A stretch of 64,000 bases of DNA from Solimonas flava DSM 18980 (GTDB lineage: Bacteria > Pseudomonadota > Gammaproteobacteria > Nevskiales > Nevskiaceae), in contig NZ_KE384553.1 in NCBI RefSeq assembly GCF_000426685.1, positions 200,801 through 264,800 on the forward strand, given 5' to 3'. A program made the translations under genes and the position numbers. Positions 20,768 to 31,237 of the stretch are shown here, one piece after another. The first letter of the stretch is position 1, and every line of letters starts with the position of its first letter. Under the pieces are notes generated by a model that did not search any database, was not told where the DNA came from, and worked only from the letters and a program-made list of their open reading frames with translations.

Positions 20768-22042
20768 ATGATGATTCGCGATACCAGTGCGCAGGACCGT
20801 GTGGTGACGCGCGCGCCGTGGTGGAAGCGGCACCGCAAGGCGCTGGCTGCGGCCGCGGTCGCCGCGCTGCTGCTGATCTGGCTGCTGCCGACGACGCTGC
20901 GCTCGCTGTCGGCGCACGCTTCGGTCAGCCGGGCGCGCCTGGCGGTCGCCACGGTCGAGCGCGGCGATTTCACGCGCGACATCGCCGCCGAGGGGCGCGT
21001 CGTCGCCGCCGTCAGCCCGACGCTCTACGCCCCGGCGCCTGGCAGCGTGCGCTTCACCGTGCAGGCCGGCCGCCAGGTCGCCAAGGACGAGGTGATCGGC
21101 AGCGTCGACAGCCCGGAACTGACCAGCAAGCTTGCGCAGGAGCGCGCCAACCTGCAGGCCATGCAGGTCGATTACGCGCGCGCCCAGCTCGATGCCAGGC
21201 AGCAGGGCATCGTCGCCGAGCAGACCCTCGAACAGGCGCGCATCGATCGCCAGACCGCCTACACCGAGCAGGAACGCACGAAGAAGGCCTTCGAACTGGG
21301 CGTCACGCCGGAGATCGAGGTGCTGCGCACGCAGGCGGCGCTGCAGAAGGCCGAGATCGCACTCAAGCGCGCCGAGACCGACTACGCGCTGCAGCGGGAG
21401 GGCCGTCGCTTCGACACCGATGCCAAGCGCCTCGCGCGCGATCGCCAGCAACTGCTTGTCGACGAACTGCAGCGCCAGGTCGACCTGCTGACGCTGCGTT
21501 CGCCGGTCGCCGGCCAGGTCGGCCAGCTGATGGTCACCGACCGTTCGACGGTCGCCAAGGACGCGGCGCTGCTGACGGTCGTCGATCTGACCGCGCTCGA
21601 AGTCGAGGTCAAGGTGCCGGAAAGCTTTGCGCGCGACCTCGCCGTCGGCATGCCGGCGACGATCCGCGGCAACGGCAATACCTGGAACGGCGAGATCAGC
21701 ACCGTGGCGCCGGAAGTCGTCAACGGCGAGGTCGTGGCTCGCGTGCGCTTCGTCGGCGATGCGCCGCAGGGCCTGCGCCAGAGCCAGCGTCTGTCGGTAC
21801 GCGTGGTGCTCGACGAGCGCAAGAACGTCGTCATGGTGGCGCGCGGTCCCTTCGTCGAAATCGGCAACGGCCGTGTCGCCTACGTCGTCAACGGCGACAT
21901 GGCCGAGCGGCGTGCGATCCGTGTCGGCACCGCCTCGGTCGACAAGGTCGAGATTCTCGAAGGCCTGCAGCCCGGCGAGCAGATCGTCGTGTCCGGAACC
22001 GATAGCTTCAACGACGCCGAGCGCGTCGCCCTCAGTCGCTGA
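20768..22042 (+). CDS. HlyD-family periplasmic adaptor of ABC exporter
   Basis: 424 residues. One N-terminal membrane anchor (about 24-44) is followed by the biotinyl-lipoyl-like half motifs (AEGRVVAAVSPTLYAP... and LRSPVAGQVGQL), a long alpha-helical hairpin (about 110-240) and beta-barrel domains, the standard RND/HlyD membrane-fusion layout. It bridges the inner-membrane ABC transporter and the TolC channel. First gene of a five-cistron-like run with the ATPase 27 bases downstream. Confidence 0.9.
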   Translation: MMIRDTSAQDRVVTRAPWWKRHRKALAAAAVAALLLIWLLPTTLRSLSAHASVSRARLAVATVERGDFTRDIAAEGRVVAAVSPTLYAPAPGSVRFTVQAGRQVAKDEVIGSVDSPELTSKLAQERANLQAMQVDYARAQLDARQQGIVAEQTLEQARIDRQTAYTEQERTKKAFELGVTPEIEVLRTQAALQKAEIALKRAETDYALQREGRRFDTDAKRLARDRQQLLVDELQRQVDLLTLRSPVAGQVGQLMVTDRSTVAKDAALLTVVDLTALEVEVKVPESFARDLAVGMPATIRGNGNTWNGEISTVAPEVVNGEVVARVRFVGDAPQGLRQSQRLSVRVVLDERKNVVMVARGPFVEIGNGRVAYVVNGDMAERRAIRVGTASVDKVEILEGLQPGEQIVVSGTDSFNDAERVALSR

Positions 22043-22069
22043 TCCACTGCTCGAAGAAAGGAATTTCCC

Positions 22070-22780
22070 ATGCTGAAGATGACGCATCTGTCGAAGGCCT
22101 TCCGCACGGAAGTCGTCGAGACCTACGCCCTGCGCGACTTCTCGATTCACGTCCGCGAGGGCGAGTTCGTCGCCGTCACCGGCCCGTCCGGCTCGGGCAA
22201 GACGACCTTCCTCAACATCGCCGGCCTGCTCGAAACGCCGACCGGCGGCACCTACGAACTGGACGGGCAGGACGTCGGCGCGCTCGGCGACGACGCGCGC
22301 TCGCATATCCGCAACCAGAAGATCGGCTTCATCTTCCAGGCCTTCAATCTGATTCCGGACCTCAACATCTACGACAACGTCGATGTGCCGCTGCGCTATC
22401 GCAAGATGTCGTCGGCCGAACGCAAGAAGCGCATCACCGAGGCGCTCGAGCGCGTCGGCCTGTCGGCGCGCATGCGCCACTATCCGGCGGAGCTGTCGGG
22501 CGGCCAGCAGCAGCGCGTGGCGATCGCCCGCGCGCTCGCCGGCAGCCCCAAGCTGCTGCTCGCCGACGAGCCGACCGGCAATCTCGACACGCAGATGGCG
22601 CGCGCCGTGATGCAGCTGCTCGAGGAGATCCATCGCGACGGCGCGACCATCGTCATGGTCACGCACGATCCGGAACTCGCCGCGCGTGCGCAGCGCAACG
22701 TGCACGTGATCGATGGCCAGGTCGTCGATCTCGGCGAAGACCCGAAGCTGCACATGAACGTCTCGCGCATCAGCGCCTGA
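22070..22780 (+). CDS. MacB/LolD-type ABC transporter ATPase
   Basis: 236 residues, a stand-alone nucleotide-binding domain. Walker A GPSGSGKT, Q-loop FIFQAFNLIPDL, signature LSGGQQQRVAIARAL, Walker B LLLADEPTGNLD and the switch His in VTHDPEL are all present. It belongs to the MacB/FtsE/LolD group, which works with FtsX-type permeases in mechanotransmission rather than classical transport. A strong AGGA ribosome site precedes it. Confidence 0.94.
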   Translation: MLKMTHLSKAFRTEVVETYALRDFSIHVREGEFVAVTGPSGSGKTTFLNIAGLLETPTGGTYELDGQDVGALGDDARSHIRNQKIGFIFQAFNLIPDLNIYDNVDVPLRYRKMSSAERKKRITEALERVGLSARMRHYPAELSGGQQQRVAIARALAGSPKLLLADEPTGNLDTQMARAVMQLLEEIHRDGATIVMVTHDPELAARAQRNVHVIDGQVVDLGEDPKLHMNVSRISA

Positions 22781-22791
22781 AGGAGCCGCGC

Positions 22792-24093
22792 ATGTTCCGC
22801 TACTACGCATGGCTGGCCGGCCGCAGCCTCAGAAAGAATCCGGCGCTGACCGCGCTGATGGTGATCGCGATCGGACTCGGCATCGGCGCCAGCATCACCA
22901 CGCTGACGGTGCTGCGCGTGTTGTCGGGTGATCCGATCCCGCAGAAGAGCGCCGTGCTGTTCCATCCGCAGATCGATCCCGCCGATCTCGACGACTGGCA
23001 CGAGGGCGAGGAGCCGCCGGACCTGATCGGTTACGTCGACGGCATGAACCTGCTGAAGGCGGGCAAGGCCGATCGCCAGGTCCTGCTGACGGGCGGCAAT
23101 GCAGTGATCCAGCCGGAAGGCAGCTCGCTCGACCCGTTCCGGACCGAGGCGCGCTTCACGACCGCCGACTTCTTTCCGATGTTCGACGTGCCGATGCTGT
23201 ACGGACGCGGCTGGACCGCCGAGGACGACGAGCGGCGCGCGCGCGTCGCCGTCATTACCCGCAGCCTCAACGACAAGCTCTATGGCGGCGCCAACAGCGT
23301 CGGCCGCACGCTGCGGATCCGCGGCAACGATTTCCAGATCGTCGGCGTCGTCGACCACTGGCGGCCGACGCCGCACTTCTACGATCTGGTGACCGGCAAC
23401 TACGCCGAAGTCGAGGACGTGTTCGTGCCGCTCGACGTCGGTCTGGATCTCAAGCTCGGTCGCAACGGCACGATGAACTGCTGGGGCAACGGCGGTGGCG
23501 CCGATCCGGAACACTCGCCGGACTGCGTCTACATGCAGCTCTGGGTCGAGTTGGGCACGCCCGAAAAGCGCGCCGCCTACATGACCTTTCTCAACAACTA
23601 CGTCAACGAGCAGCGCGCGCTAGGGCGCTTCCCGCGGCCCAACAGCGTCAAGCTGCGCAGCGTGATGGAATGGCTCGACTACCAGAAGGTCGTGCCGTCC
23701 GACGTGCGCCTTCAGGTCTGGCTGGCGCTCGGCTTCCTCGTGGTCTGCCTGGTGAACACGGTCGGACTGATGCTCGCCAAGTTCCTGCGGCGCTCGGGCG
23801 AGGTCGCCGTGCGTCGCGCGATCGGCGCATCGCGGCGCGAGGTCTTCGCGCAGTTCCTCGTCGAGGCCGGCGCGGTGGGCGTGGCCGGCGCGGTGCTCGG
23901 ACTGTTGCTGGCCCTGCTCGGCCTGTGGGCGGTCCGCCAGCAGCCCGGTGACTATGCCAGCCTGGCGCATATCGATCTGCCGATGCTGCTGGCGACGCTC
24001 GCGCTGGCGCTGCTGGCGAGCCTGATCTCCGGCCTGCTGCCCGCCTGGCGTGCGTGCCAGGTCGCGCCCGCCCTGCAACTGAAAAGCGATTGA
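22792..24093 (+). CDS. FtsX/MacB-type ABC permease subunit 1
   Basis: 433 residues. An N-terminal membrane segment (about 17-40) is followed by a large periplasmic MacB core domain and a C-terminal FtsX domain with three membrane helices (about 300-325, 350-380, 395-420). The motif RRSGEVAVRRAIGASRREVF is the typical FtsX coupling region. It begins 11 bases after the ATPase and pairs with the following permease as a heterodimer. Confidence 0.9.
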   Translation: MFRYYAWLAGRSLRKNPALTALMVIAIGLGIGASITTLTVLRVLSGDPIPQKSAVLFHPQIDPADLDDWHEGEEPPDLIGYVDGMNLLKAGKADRQVLLTGGNAVIQPEGSSLDPFRTEARFTTADFFPMFDVPMLYGRGWTAEDDERRARVAVITRSLNDKLYGGANSVGRTLRIRGNDFQIVGVVDHWRPTPHFYDLVTGNYAEVEDVFVPLDVGLDLKLGRNGTMNCWGNGGGADPEHSPDCVYMQLWVELGTPEKRAAYMTFLNNYVNEQRALGRFPRPNSVKLRSVMEWLDYQKVVPSDVRLQVWLALGFLVVCLVNTVGLMLAKFLRRSGEVAVRRAIGASRREVFAQFLVEAGAVGVAGAVLGLLLALLGLWAVRQQPGDYASLAHIDLPMLLATLALALLASLISGLLPAWRACQVAPALQLKSD

Positions 24094-24103
24094 GGAATCC
24101 GCC

Positions 24104-25324
24104 ATGGACTTCATGCCCATCATCGCCGCGCTCAAGCGGCAGAAGACCGCCGCCGCCCTGATCGCGATCGAGATCGCGCTGTGCTGCGCCATCATTTGCA
24201 ACGCCCTGTTCCTGATCATCCATCGCCTCGAGCGCAGCAGCATTCCGAGCGGTGTGCCGGAGAACGAGCTGGTGCGGATCCAGACGACGAGCGTCGCCGA
24301 GGATCCGGATGTCGATGCGCGCGCGCGGGCCGCGCTGCAGTCGCTGCGCGAGATCCCGGGCGTTCAAGGCGCCACGCTGATCAACCAGGTGCCGTTCGGA
24401 CGCTCGTCGTGGAACTCGGGCTTGCGCCTGAAGCCGGAAGACAAAAACACCATCGTCAATGCCACGATCTATTACGGCGATGCCGCGATGCTGTCGACGC
24501 TCGGCGCCAAGCTGATCGCCGGACGTTGGTTCGAGGAAAGCGAGTTCGGCGACTTTGCGACCCTGCTCGGGGCGCCGGACGGTGAGCAGCCGAAGATCGT
24601 CATCATCACGCGCCAGCTGGGCCAGAAGCTGTTCGGCAACGAAAATCCGCTGGGCCGCGAATTCGCTTTCGGCGATGTTCCGGTCCGCGTGATCGGCGTG
24701 CTCGATCATCTCGTTCGGCCATCGATCTTCGACGACGCAACGGCCGACTGCAGCCTGGTGTTTCCGGTGCGCATGGGCGCCGGCTACGGCGCGCAGTATG
24801 TGCTGCGCACGCGCCCGCAGGATCGCGACGCCGTGATCGCCGCCGCCAAGAAGAAGCTGGCCGAAGCGATGCCGAACCGGATCGTCCTGGACACCAAGGG
24901 CTTCGACGAACTGCGCGACGAGAATTTCAAGCAGGACCGCGTGATGGCCGGCCTGCTGATCGCGGTCGTCGTCTCGCTGCTGGTGGTCACGGCGCTCGGC
25001 ATCGTCGGTCTGGCCAGCTTCTGGGTGCAGCGCCGGCGCCGCCAGATCGGCATCCGCCGCGCGCTCGGTGCGACGCGCGGGCAGATCCTGCGCTACTTCC
25101 AGACCGAGAACTTCCTGATCGTCACGGTCGGCATCGCGGTTGGCATGGCGGCGGCGTTCGGCATCAGCGGCTGGCTGATGCATCACTACGAACTGCCGCG
25201 CCTGCCGCTCTACTACCTGCCGGTCGGCGCGGTCGCGCTCTGGCTGCTCGGGCAGATCGCGGTGCTGGCCCCGGCCTTGCGCGCTGCGTCGGTACCGCCG
25301 GCGACGGCGACGCGCCCGGTCTGA
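24104..25324 (+). CDS. FtsX/MacB-type ABC permease subunit 2
   Basis: 406 residues with the same layout as the preceding permease: one N-terminal membrane helix, a periplasmic MacB core domain, and a C-terminal FtsX domain containing RRRRQIGIRRALGATRGQIL. The two permeases are divergent paralogues. A strong terminator follows 30 bases after the stop, closing the exporter operon. Confidence 0.9.
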   Translation: MDFMPIIAALKRQKTAAALIAIEIALCCAIICNALFLIIHRLERSSIPSGVPENELVRIQTTSVAEDPDVDARARAALQSLREIPGVQGATLINQVPFGRSSWNSGLRLKPEDKNTIVNATIYYGDAAMLSTLGAKLIAGRWFEESEFGDFATLLGAPDGEQPKIVIITRQLGQKLFGNENPLGREFAFGDVPVRVIGVLDHLVRPSIFDDATADCSLVFPVRMGAGYGAQYVLRTRPQDRDAVIAAAKKKLAEAMPNRIVLDTKGFDELRDENFKQDRVMAGLLIAVVVSLLVVTALGIVGLASFWVQRRRRQIGIRRALGATRGQILRYFQTENFLIVTVGIAVGMAAAFGISGWLMHHYELPRLPLYYLPVGAVALWLLGQIAVLAPALRAASVPPATATRPV

Positions 25325-25354
25325 GGCGCGGTTCGATGGTTCACTCCCAGGATT

Positions 25355-25381
25355 GCGCGCCGCTCGTCGGCGCGCTTTTTT
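25355..25381 (+). terminator. Rho-independent terminator of the exporter operon
   Basis: An 8-bp perfect GC stem (GCGCGCCG / CGGCGCGC) with a CTCGT loop is followed directly by six T. Confidence 0.85.
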
Positions 25382-25388
25382 CTGGCGC

Positions 25389-25417
25389 CTGGCAGCGTAT
25401 GCGGCACAGGCTATGAT
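25389..25417 (+). promoter_or_regulatory. sigma-70-type promoter for the regulator/kinase pair
   Basis: CTGGCA, 17-base spacer, TATGAT. It lies just after the exporter terminator and about 90 bases before the regulator start, so the two-component genes are probably expressed independently of the sigma-54 units they are thought to activate. Confidence 0.5.
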
Positions 25418-25509
25418 CGCCCGTGCCGCCCGGCGCGCCGGGCAGGATTGCTCGATTCCAACCTTCTGCGTGGGCGCCGCGTCTATGACGCATGCGCCGA
25501 AGAGCTGAC

Positions 25510-26850
<1,341 letters not shown>

Positions 26851-26892
26851 ACGACGCTGCTACGCTGCGCGGCAATTCCACGCCGCCTCGCC

Positions 26893-28197
26893 ATGCGCCG
26901 ACTTTCGCTCGAAGCCCGCTTTGCCGTCGCCCTGTTGCTGGTCGCCGTCGCCGCGACCGGCGCCGCGATCGCGGTCCTGTCGTTCGGCGCTTCGGTGACT
27001 CTGGCGGCGCTCGCCGCGATGGCGGCCGGCCTGCTCGCCGCGGTGTTCGCTGCCCCCCGCGTGCTGCGTCCGCTGCGCCAGCTGCTGCGCGCGCTGGAGG
27101 GCGCGGTGGCCAGCTTCCGCGACGGCGATTTCAGCTTTTCGATCGCCGGTGCCGACGACGACGTGCTCGGCCCGCTCGCGCGCCTGCACAACGAACTCGG
27201 CCATACGCTGCGTGAGCAGCGCCAGAACCTTGCCCAGCGCGAGCTGCTGCTCGATACCGTGGTGCAGAACACGCCGGTCGCGCTGGTCCTGGTCGACGAC
27301 GTCGGCCACGTCGCCTACGCCAATCTCGCGGCGCGCCAGCTCTTCAACGACAACCGCAGCCTGGCCGGGCTGTCGTTCGCGGCCATCGTCGAAGCCGGGC
27401 CGGCGTCGATGCGCGAGGCGCTGGCCGGCGGCGGCGACGCGCTGTTCAACGTCGACTTCGCGGAGGGCGAGGAGACCTTCCATCTGTCGCAGCGCGGTTT
27501 CCGGCTGCAGGGACGCGCGCACCGGCTCTATCTGTTCCGGCGCATGACGCGCGAGCTCGCGCGACAGGAGGTGGCGACCTGGAAGAAAGTCATCCGCGTC
27601 ATGAGCCATGAGCTGAACAACTCACTGGCACCGATTTCCTCGCTCGCGCATTCGGGCGCGGAGCTGGCGCGGCGCGGGCAGGTCGAGCGCCTGCCGGAAG
27701 TATTCACCAGCATCGGCGGGCGAGCGCGGCACCTGCATGCATTCATCGAGGGCTACGCGCGCTTCGCACGTTTGCCGGCGCCGCGCCTCGAAGCGGTGCG
27801 CTGGGCCGAGTTCATCGGCGCGCTCGGCGCGCAGGCCGAGTTCCGCGTCGAGGGCCGCCTGCCGGACGGCACGGCGCGCTTCGATGCCGGTCAGCTCGAG
27901 CAGGTGCTGATCAATCTGCTGAAAAATGCGCATGAAGCCGGCAGCGCCGCGGACGCGGTCGAGCTGGAAGTGGTGGGGATCGCCTCGAACTGGCGCATCG
28001 AGGTGCGCGACCGCGGCACCGGCATGAGCGAAACCGTGCTTGCCAACGCGCTGCTGCCGTTCTATTCGACCAAGCGCGCCGGCACCGGGCTCGGCCTGGC
28101 GCTGGCCCGCGAGATCATCGAGGCGCACGGCGGCCGGCTGCAGCTGGCCAACCGCGACGGCGGCGGTCTGCGCGTCAGCCTGACGCTGCCTGCCTGA
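26893..28197 (+). CDS. NtrY/NtrB-like sensor histidine kinase
   Basis: 434 residues. Two close N-terminal membrane helices (about 10-55) leave almost no periplasmic loop, then a HAMP-like helix and a PAS region (about 115-180, TPVALVLVDDVGHVAYAN). The H box is VMSHELNNSLAPISSL and the ATPase domain shows NLLKNAHEA and GTGLGLALAREI. It is the partner of the preceding sigma-54 regulator. The lack of a periplasmic domain suggests sensing in or at the membrane, as in kinases that monitor peptide antibiotics or envelope stress. Its 3' end overlaps the convergent globin gene by 23 bases. Confidence 0.92.
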   Translation: MRRLSLEARFAVALLLVAVAATGAAIAVLSFGASVTLAALAAMAAGLLAAVFAAPRVLRPLRQLLRALEGAVASFRDGDFSFSIAGADDDVLGPLARLHNELGHTLREQRQNLAQRELLLDTVVQNTPVALVLVDDVGHVAYANLAARQLFNDNRSLAGLSFAAIVEAGPASMREALAGGGDALFNVDFAEGEETFHLSQRGFRLQGRAHRLYLFRRMTRELARQEVATWKKVIRVMSHELNNSLAPISSLAHSGAELARRGQVERLPEVFTSIGGRARHLHAFIEGYARFARLPAPRLEAVRWAEFIGALGAQAEFRVEGRLPDGTARFDAGQLEQVLINLLKNAHEAGSAADAVELEVVGIASNWRIEVRDRGTGMSETVLANALLPFYSTKRAGTGLGLALAREIIEAHGGRLQLANRDGGGLRVSLTLPA

Positions 28198-28600
28198 GCG
28201 GCGCACCGGCCTGCATCGCCGACGCGAGCGCGCCGTAGACCTCCGTCCAGGCGGCGCGCGCGTCGGCGTCGAAGGCCGGCCCCAGGCCCTGTTCGAGCGT
28301 CCATAGCAGCGCCTCGCCGACGGTGTCGTAGTGCGCCGTCTGCACCCCGTAGTCGAGGTGGCGGGCGCCGAGCGCCTGCACCGCCGGCAGCAGGCTGTCG
28401 AGCCGGCCGAGGCCGCGTACGGCGATGTCGATCATGTTCATCAGGCGCTCGCCCTGCTCGGCGATCGGCGCGCGGAACAGTGCACGCAACGACGGATCGA
28501 GCTGGAACAGGCGGCCGTAGAACAGCGCCGCGGCTTGCGTGCGGATGGGAACGACCTGGGCCCAGCTGGTCTGGACGAGGGCGATCTGCGTCGGAGTCAT
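28175..28600 (-). CDS. single-domain bacterial globin
   Basis: 141 residues, the size of Vitreoscilla-type haemoglobins without a reductase domain. The proximal region ARHLDYGVQTAHYDTVGEAL is diagnostic of this globin class. It should bind haem and O2 or NO in the cytoplasm. It is convergent with the exporter kinase and stands alone; regulation is not evident. Confidence 0.85.
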   Translation of the reverse strand: MTPTQIALVQTSWAQVVPIRTQAAALFYGRLFQLDPSLRALFRAPIAEQGERLMNMIDIAVRGLGRLDSLLPAVQALGARHLDYGVQTAHYDTVGEALLWTLEQGLGPAFDADARAAWTEVYGALASAMQAGAPLRQAASG

Positions 28601-28759
28601 GGCGCCTGGTGTGCGGTGGTCGATGGACAGCGATGGAAGACTCCGAACGCAACCGCAAGAAACATGCCGCGGGTTTCCGACGATTGCGGCACGGCGAGCG
28701 CAGCTGCTAGGGTCGCGCCGGCCGCTCCGGCTGGGCTGTTTCTTGCTTTCTTAAGATCC

Positions 28760-29707
28760 ATGCAGAGTTCTTCCCATCGATGGTGGTGGTACGGCGTCTA
28801 TGTGGCCGTGCTCGTCGCGTTCGGCGCGACGCTGTACATGGCCAGCAAGCGCATCGAATACAGCTGGCGCTGGGAGCGCATCCCGCAATATCTGGTCAGC
28901 GACGAGGGCACCGAACTCAAGGCGCCATACGACGGCTTCGTGTCGGTCGCCGACGACGGCAAGAGCCTGACGCTCAAGGAGCTCAAGGGCGGGCGTCACG
29001 AAACCATCAGCGGCTTCGACGACCTGCTGGTCGGCGACGGCGATCTCGTCTTCCAGAACGATCCGGTCGCGCGCAAGCGGGGCCTCGTTGCCGGGCCGCT
29101 GACGCTCGGCCTGTGGATGACGCTGAAGCTCTCGGCCGTGGCGCTGGTATTCGCGATGCTCCTCGGTCTGGTCGCCGGGCTCGGCCGCGTGTCGCGCAAT
29201 CCGGCGGCCTACGCGCTGGCGACGAGCTATGTCGAGCTGATCCGCGGCACGCCGCTGCTGGTGCAGATCTTCATCTTCTATTTCTTCTTCGGCACGGTGC
29301 TGAAGCTGTCGGCTTTCACCGCCGGCGTCGCCGCGCTCGCCGTGTTCACCGGCGCCTACATCGCCGAGATCATGCGCGCCGGCATCGAGGCGATCCCGCG
29401 CGGCCAGATGGAAGCGGCGCGCAGTCTCGGCATGAGCGTGCCGCAGGCCATGCGCCACGTCGTGCTGCCGCAGGCCTTCAAGAAAACGCTGCCGCCGCTC
29501 GCCGGCCAGTTCATCAACCTGATCAAGGATTCCTCGCTCGTGTCCGTCATGGCCCTGACCGACCTCACCAAGGCCGGCCGCGAGGTCGTCGCCTCGACCT
29601 TCAGCCCCTTCGAGGTCTGGTTCACCGTCGCGGTGATGTACCTGCTGCTGACCGGCACGCTGTCGGTTCTGGTGCGCCGCCTGGAAAAGAGGCTGGCCCA
29701 TGACTGA
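28760..29707 (+). CDS. amino-acid ABC transporter permease with N-terminal extension
   Basis: 315 residues. A first membrane helix (about 11-30) is followed by an unusual stretch of about 80 soluble residues before the classical five-helix BPD_transp_1 domain (about 115-310), which includes the HEQ/GlnP pattern ELIRGTPLLVQIF and the EAA loop EAARSLGMS. It should import a polar amino acid. Typical GlnP/HisQ permeases are about 220 residues, so the N-terminal block is an extra. The next gene, its ATPase, overlaps it by eight bases; no binding protein is adjacent. Confidence 0.9.
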   Translation: MQSSSHRWWWYGVYVAVLVAFGATLYMASKRIEYSWRWERIPQYLVSDEGTELKAPYDGFVSVADDGKSLTLKELKGGRHETISGFDDLLVGDGDLVFQNDPVARKRGLVAGPLTLGLWMTLKLSAVALVFAMLLGLVAGLGRVSRNPAAYALATSYVELIRGTPLLVQIFIFYFFFGTVLKLSAFTAGVAALAVFTGAYIAEIMRAGIEAIPRGQMEAARSLGMSVPQAMRHVVLPQAFKKTLPPLAGQFINLIKDSSLVSVMALTDLTKAGREVVASTFSPFEVWFTVAVMYLLLTGTLSVLVRRLEKRLAHD

Positions 29708-30464
29708 GCCCGTCTCCGCCGTGGCGCCGGAAGTGCTGATCGACGTGCGCGACGTCGGCAAGACCTTCGCCAACGGCGTCGTCGGCCTGAAGAACGTTTC
29801 CCTGCAGGTGCGGCGCGGCGAGGTGGTCTGCATCATCGGGCCCAGCGGCTCGGGCAAGTCGACGCTGCTGCGCACGCTCAACGCCCTGGAGACGATCACC
29901 TGCGGCGAGATCCACGTGCTCGGCCAGTCCGTGCATGCGTCGAAGGCCGATCTCAACCGCCTGCGCACGCACGTCGGCATGGTGTTCCAGTCGTTCAATC
30001 TGTTTCCGCACAAGACGGTGCTGCAGAACCTGATGCTGGCGCCACGCGTCGTGGCCGGCGTCGGCGAGCCCGAGGCGCGTCGGCGCGCCGAGCAACTGCT
30101 TGCCAAGGTCGGCCTCGCCGACAAGGCCGCAGCGCATCCGGGGCAGCTGTCCGGCGGCCAGCAGCAGCGCGTCGCGATCGCCCGCGCGCTGGCGATGCAG
30201 CCCGACATCATGCTGTTCGACGAACCCACCTCGGCGCTCGATCCGGAGAAGGTCAACGAAGTGCTCGACGTGATGCAGGTGCTGGCGCGCGAGGGCATGA
30301 CGATGTGCGTCGTCACGCACGAGATGGGCTTCGCGCGCGCCGTCGCCCACCGCGTCGTGTTCATGGAGGCCGGCGAGATCGTTTATCAGGACGCGCCGCA
30401 GCGCTTTTTCGATGCGCCAGACAACGAGCGCCTGCGCGGCTTTCTCGGCCAGGTGCTGAAGTAA
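29700..30464 (+). CDS. amino-acid ABC transporter ATP-binding protein (GlnQ-like)
   Basis: 254 residues. Walker A GPSGSGKST, Q-loop VFQSFNLFPHKTV, signature LSGGQQQRVAIARALAM, Walker B IMLFDEPTSALDPE and switch His VTHEMGFAR are all present, matching the polar amino-acid uptake (PAAT) family. It overlaps the permease gene by eight bases, so the two are coupled. Confidence 0.94.
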   Translation: MTEPVSAVAPEVLIDVRDVGKTFANGVVGLKNVSLQVRRGEVVCIIGPSGSGKSTLLRTLNALETITCGEIHVLGQSVHASKADLNRLRTHVGMVFQSFNLFPHKTVLQNLMLAPRVVAGVGEPEARRRAEQLLAKVGLADKAAAHPGQLSGGQQQRVAIARALAMQPDIMLFDEPTSALDPEKVNEVLDVMQVLAREGMTMCVVTHEMGFARAVAHRVVFMEAGEIVYQDAPQRFFDAPDNERLRGFLGQVLK

Positions 30465-30565
30465 CGCGAGACGTCGTTCGCCGGCCGCGGCGTCGCGCGC
30501 GAACGGCGCGCGGATGCCGGGCGGTGCGGCGGATTTCGCGCCGCTGCGGCCGTGCCGTTGCGGCC

Positions 30566-30940
30566 CTATCGGGCCGGCACGTGGCTGGTCGTGACCTCGG
30601 CGATCAGCCGGCCGCCGTCACCGGTCACGGTCGTGCGCACCACGCTGAGCTGGCGACCGCGCTTCACGAATACCGAGATCGCGGTGAACGTGCCGTCCTT
30701 CTGATTGCCGAGCAAGGCGGCGTTGAGATTGATCGCCAGCGGAAAGCCGCTCTGGCCCGGCTCCATCGTCGTGCCGCCGAAGCTCAGCACCGTCGCACAG
30801 ACGTCGGCGAACCACAGCACGGCCCCGGCATGGGCGATCCCGAACGGGTTGAGGATGCCGGCCTGCACCGGCATCTGCCCGACGACGCGCTCCGGGGTCT
30901 GCTCGACGATGCTGAATTCGATCTGCCCGCTGACCCTCAC
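30566..30940 (-). CDS. PaaI-type hotdog-fold thioesterase
   Basis: 124 residues. The segment GILNPFGIAHAGAVLWFADVCA carries the hotdog helix with the usual His-Gly context of PaaI/YbgC-like acyl-CoA thioesterases, followed by the strand LNAALLGNQKDGTFTA. The acyl substrate cannot be told from sequence. It is convergent with the transporter ATPase. Confidence 0.8.
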   Translation of the reverse strand: MRVSGQIEFSIVEQTPERVVGQMPVQAGILNPFGIAHAGAVLWFADVCATVLSFGGTTMEPGQSGFPLAINLNAALLGNQKDGTFTAISVFVKRGRQLSVVRTTVTGDGGRLIAEVTTSHVPAR

Positions 30941-31000
30941 CGCCGTGCTCCTGTTCGACCGCCGGCTCCGCGGCTCCGTTGCCGCGGACGGAGGGAATCG

Positions 31001-31076
31001 TGGTGCCCCCGGCAGGAATCGAACCTGCGACCTACCGCTTAGGAGGCGGTCGCTCTATCCACTGAGCTACGGAGGC
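31001..31076 (-). tRNA. tRNA-Arg (anticodon CCT)
   Basis: 76 bases with an encoded 3' CCA. Acceptor stem GCCTCCG / CGGGGGC, D arm TAGCTCAGTGGATAGAGC, anticodon stem-loop ACCGC-CTCCTAA-GCGGT (anticodon CCT, reading AGG), and T arm CAGGTTCGATTCCTG all fold. It reads a rare arginine codon in a GC-rich genome. Confidence 0.97.
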
Positions 31077-31161
31077 GGGGCGCGCATGATACGGCATCGC
31101 CGGGCCGGCCAAGCAAGCGCCGCAACATTGCGGCAACGGTTTCAAAACGTTGCAGAGTTTC

Positions 31162-31190
31162 TTGTTTGGTATCGCTTTTCCGGCTAGCAT
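31162..31190 (+). promoter_or_regulatory. putative sigma-70 promoter for the Ig lipoprotein gene
   Basis: TTGTTT, 17-base spacer, TAGCAT, 48 bases before the GTG at 31238. Just upstream (31133-31153) is an inverted repeat GCAACG-N9-CGTTGC that could be an operator. Confidence 0.45.
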
Positions 31191-31237
31191 CCGGCCTGAA
31201 CTGCAAAGCCCGACGGGCAGCCCTTGGGGGGTATCTC

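Noticed and set aside
20696..22810. A 704-codon open frame on the minus strand
   Set aside because: It is antisense to the HlyD adaptor and ABC ATPase genes, which have clear motifs and ribosome sites.
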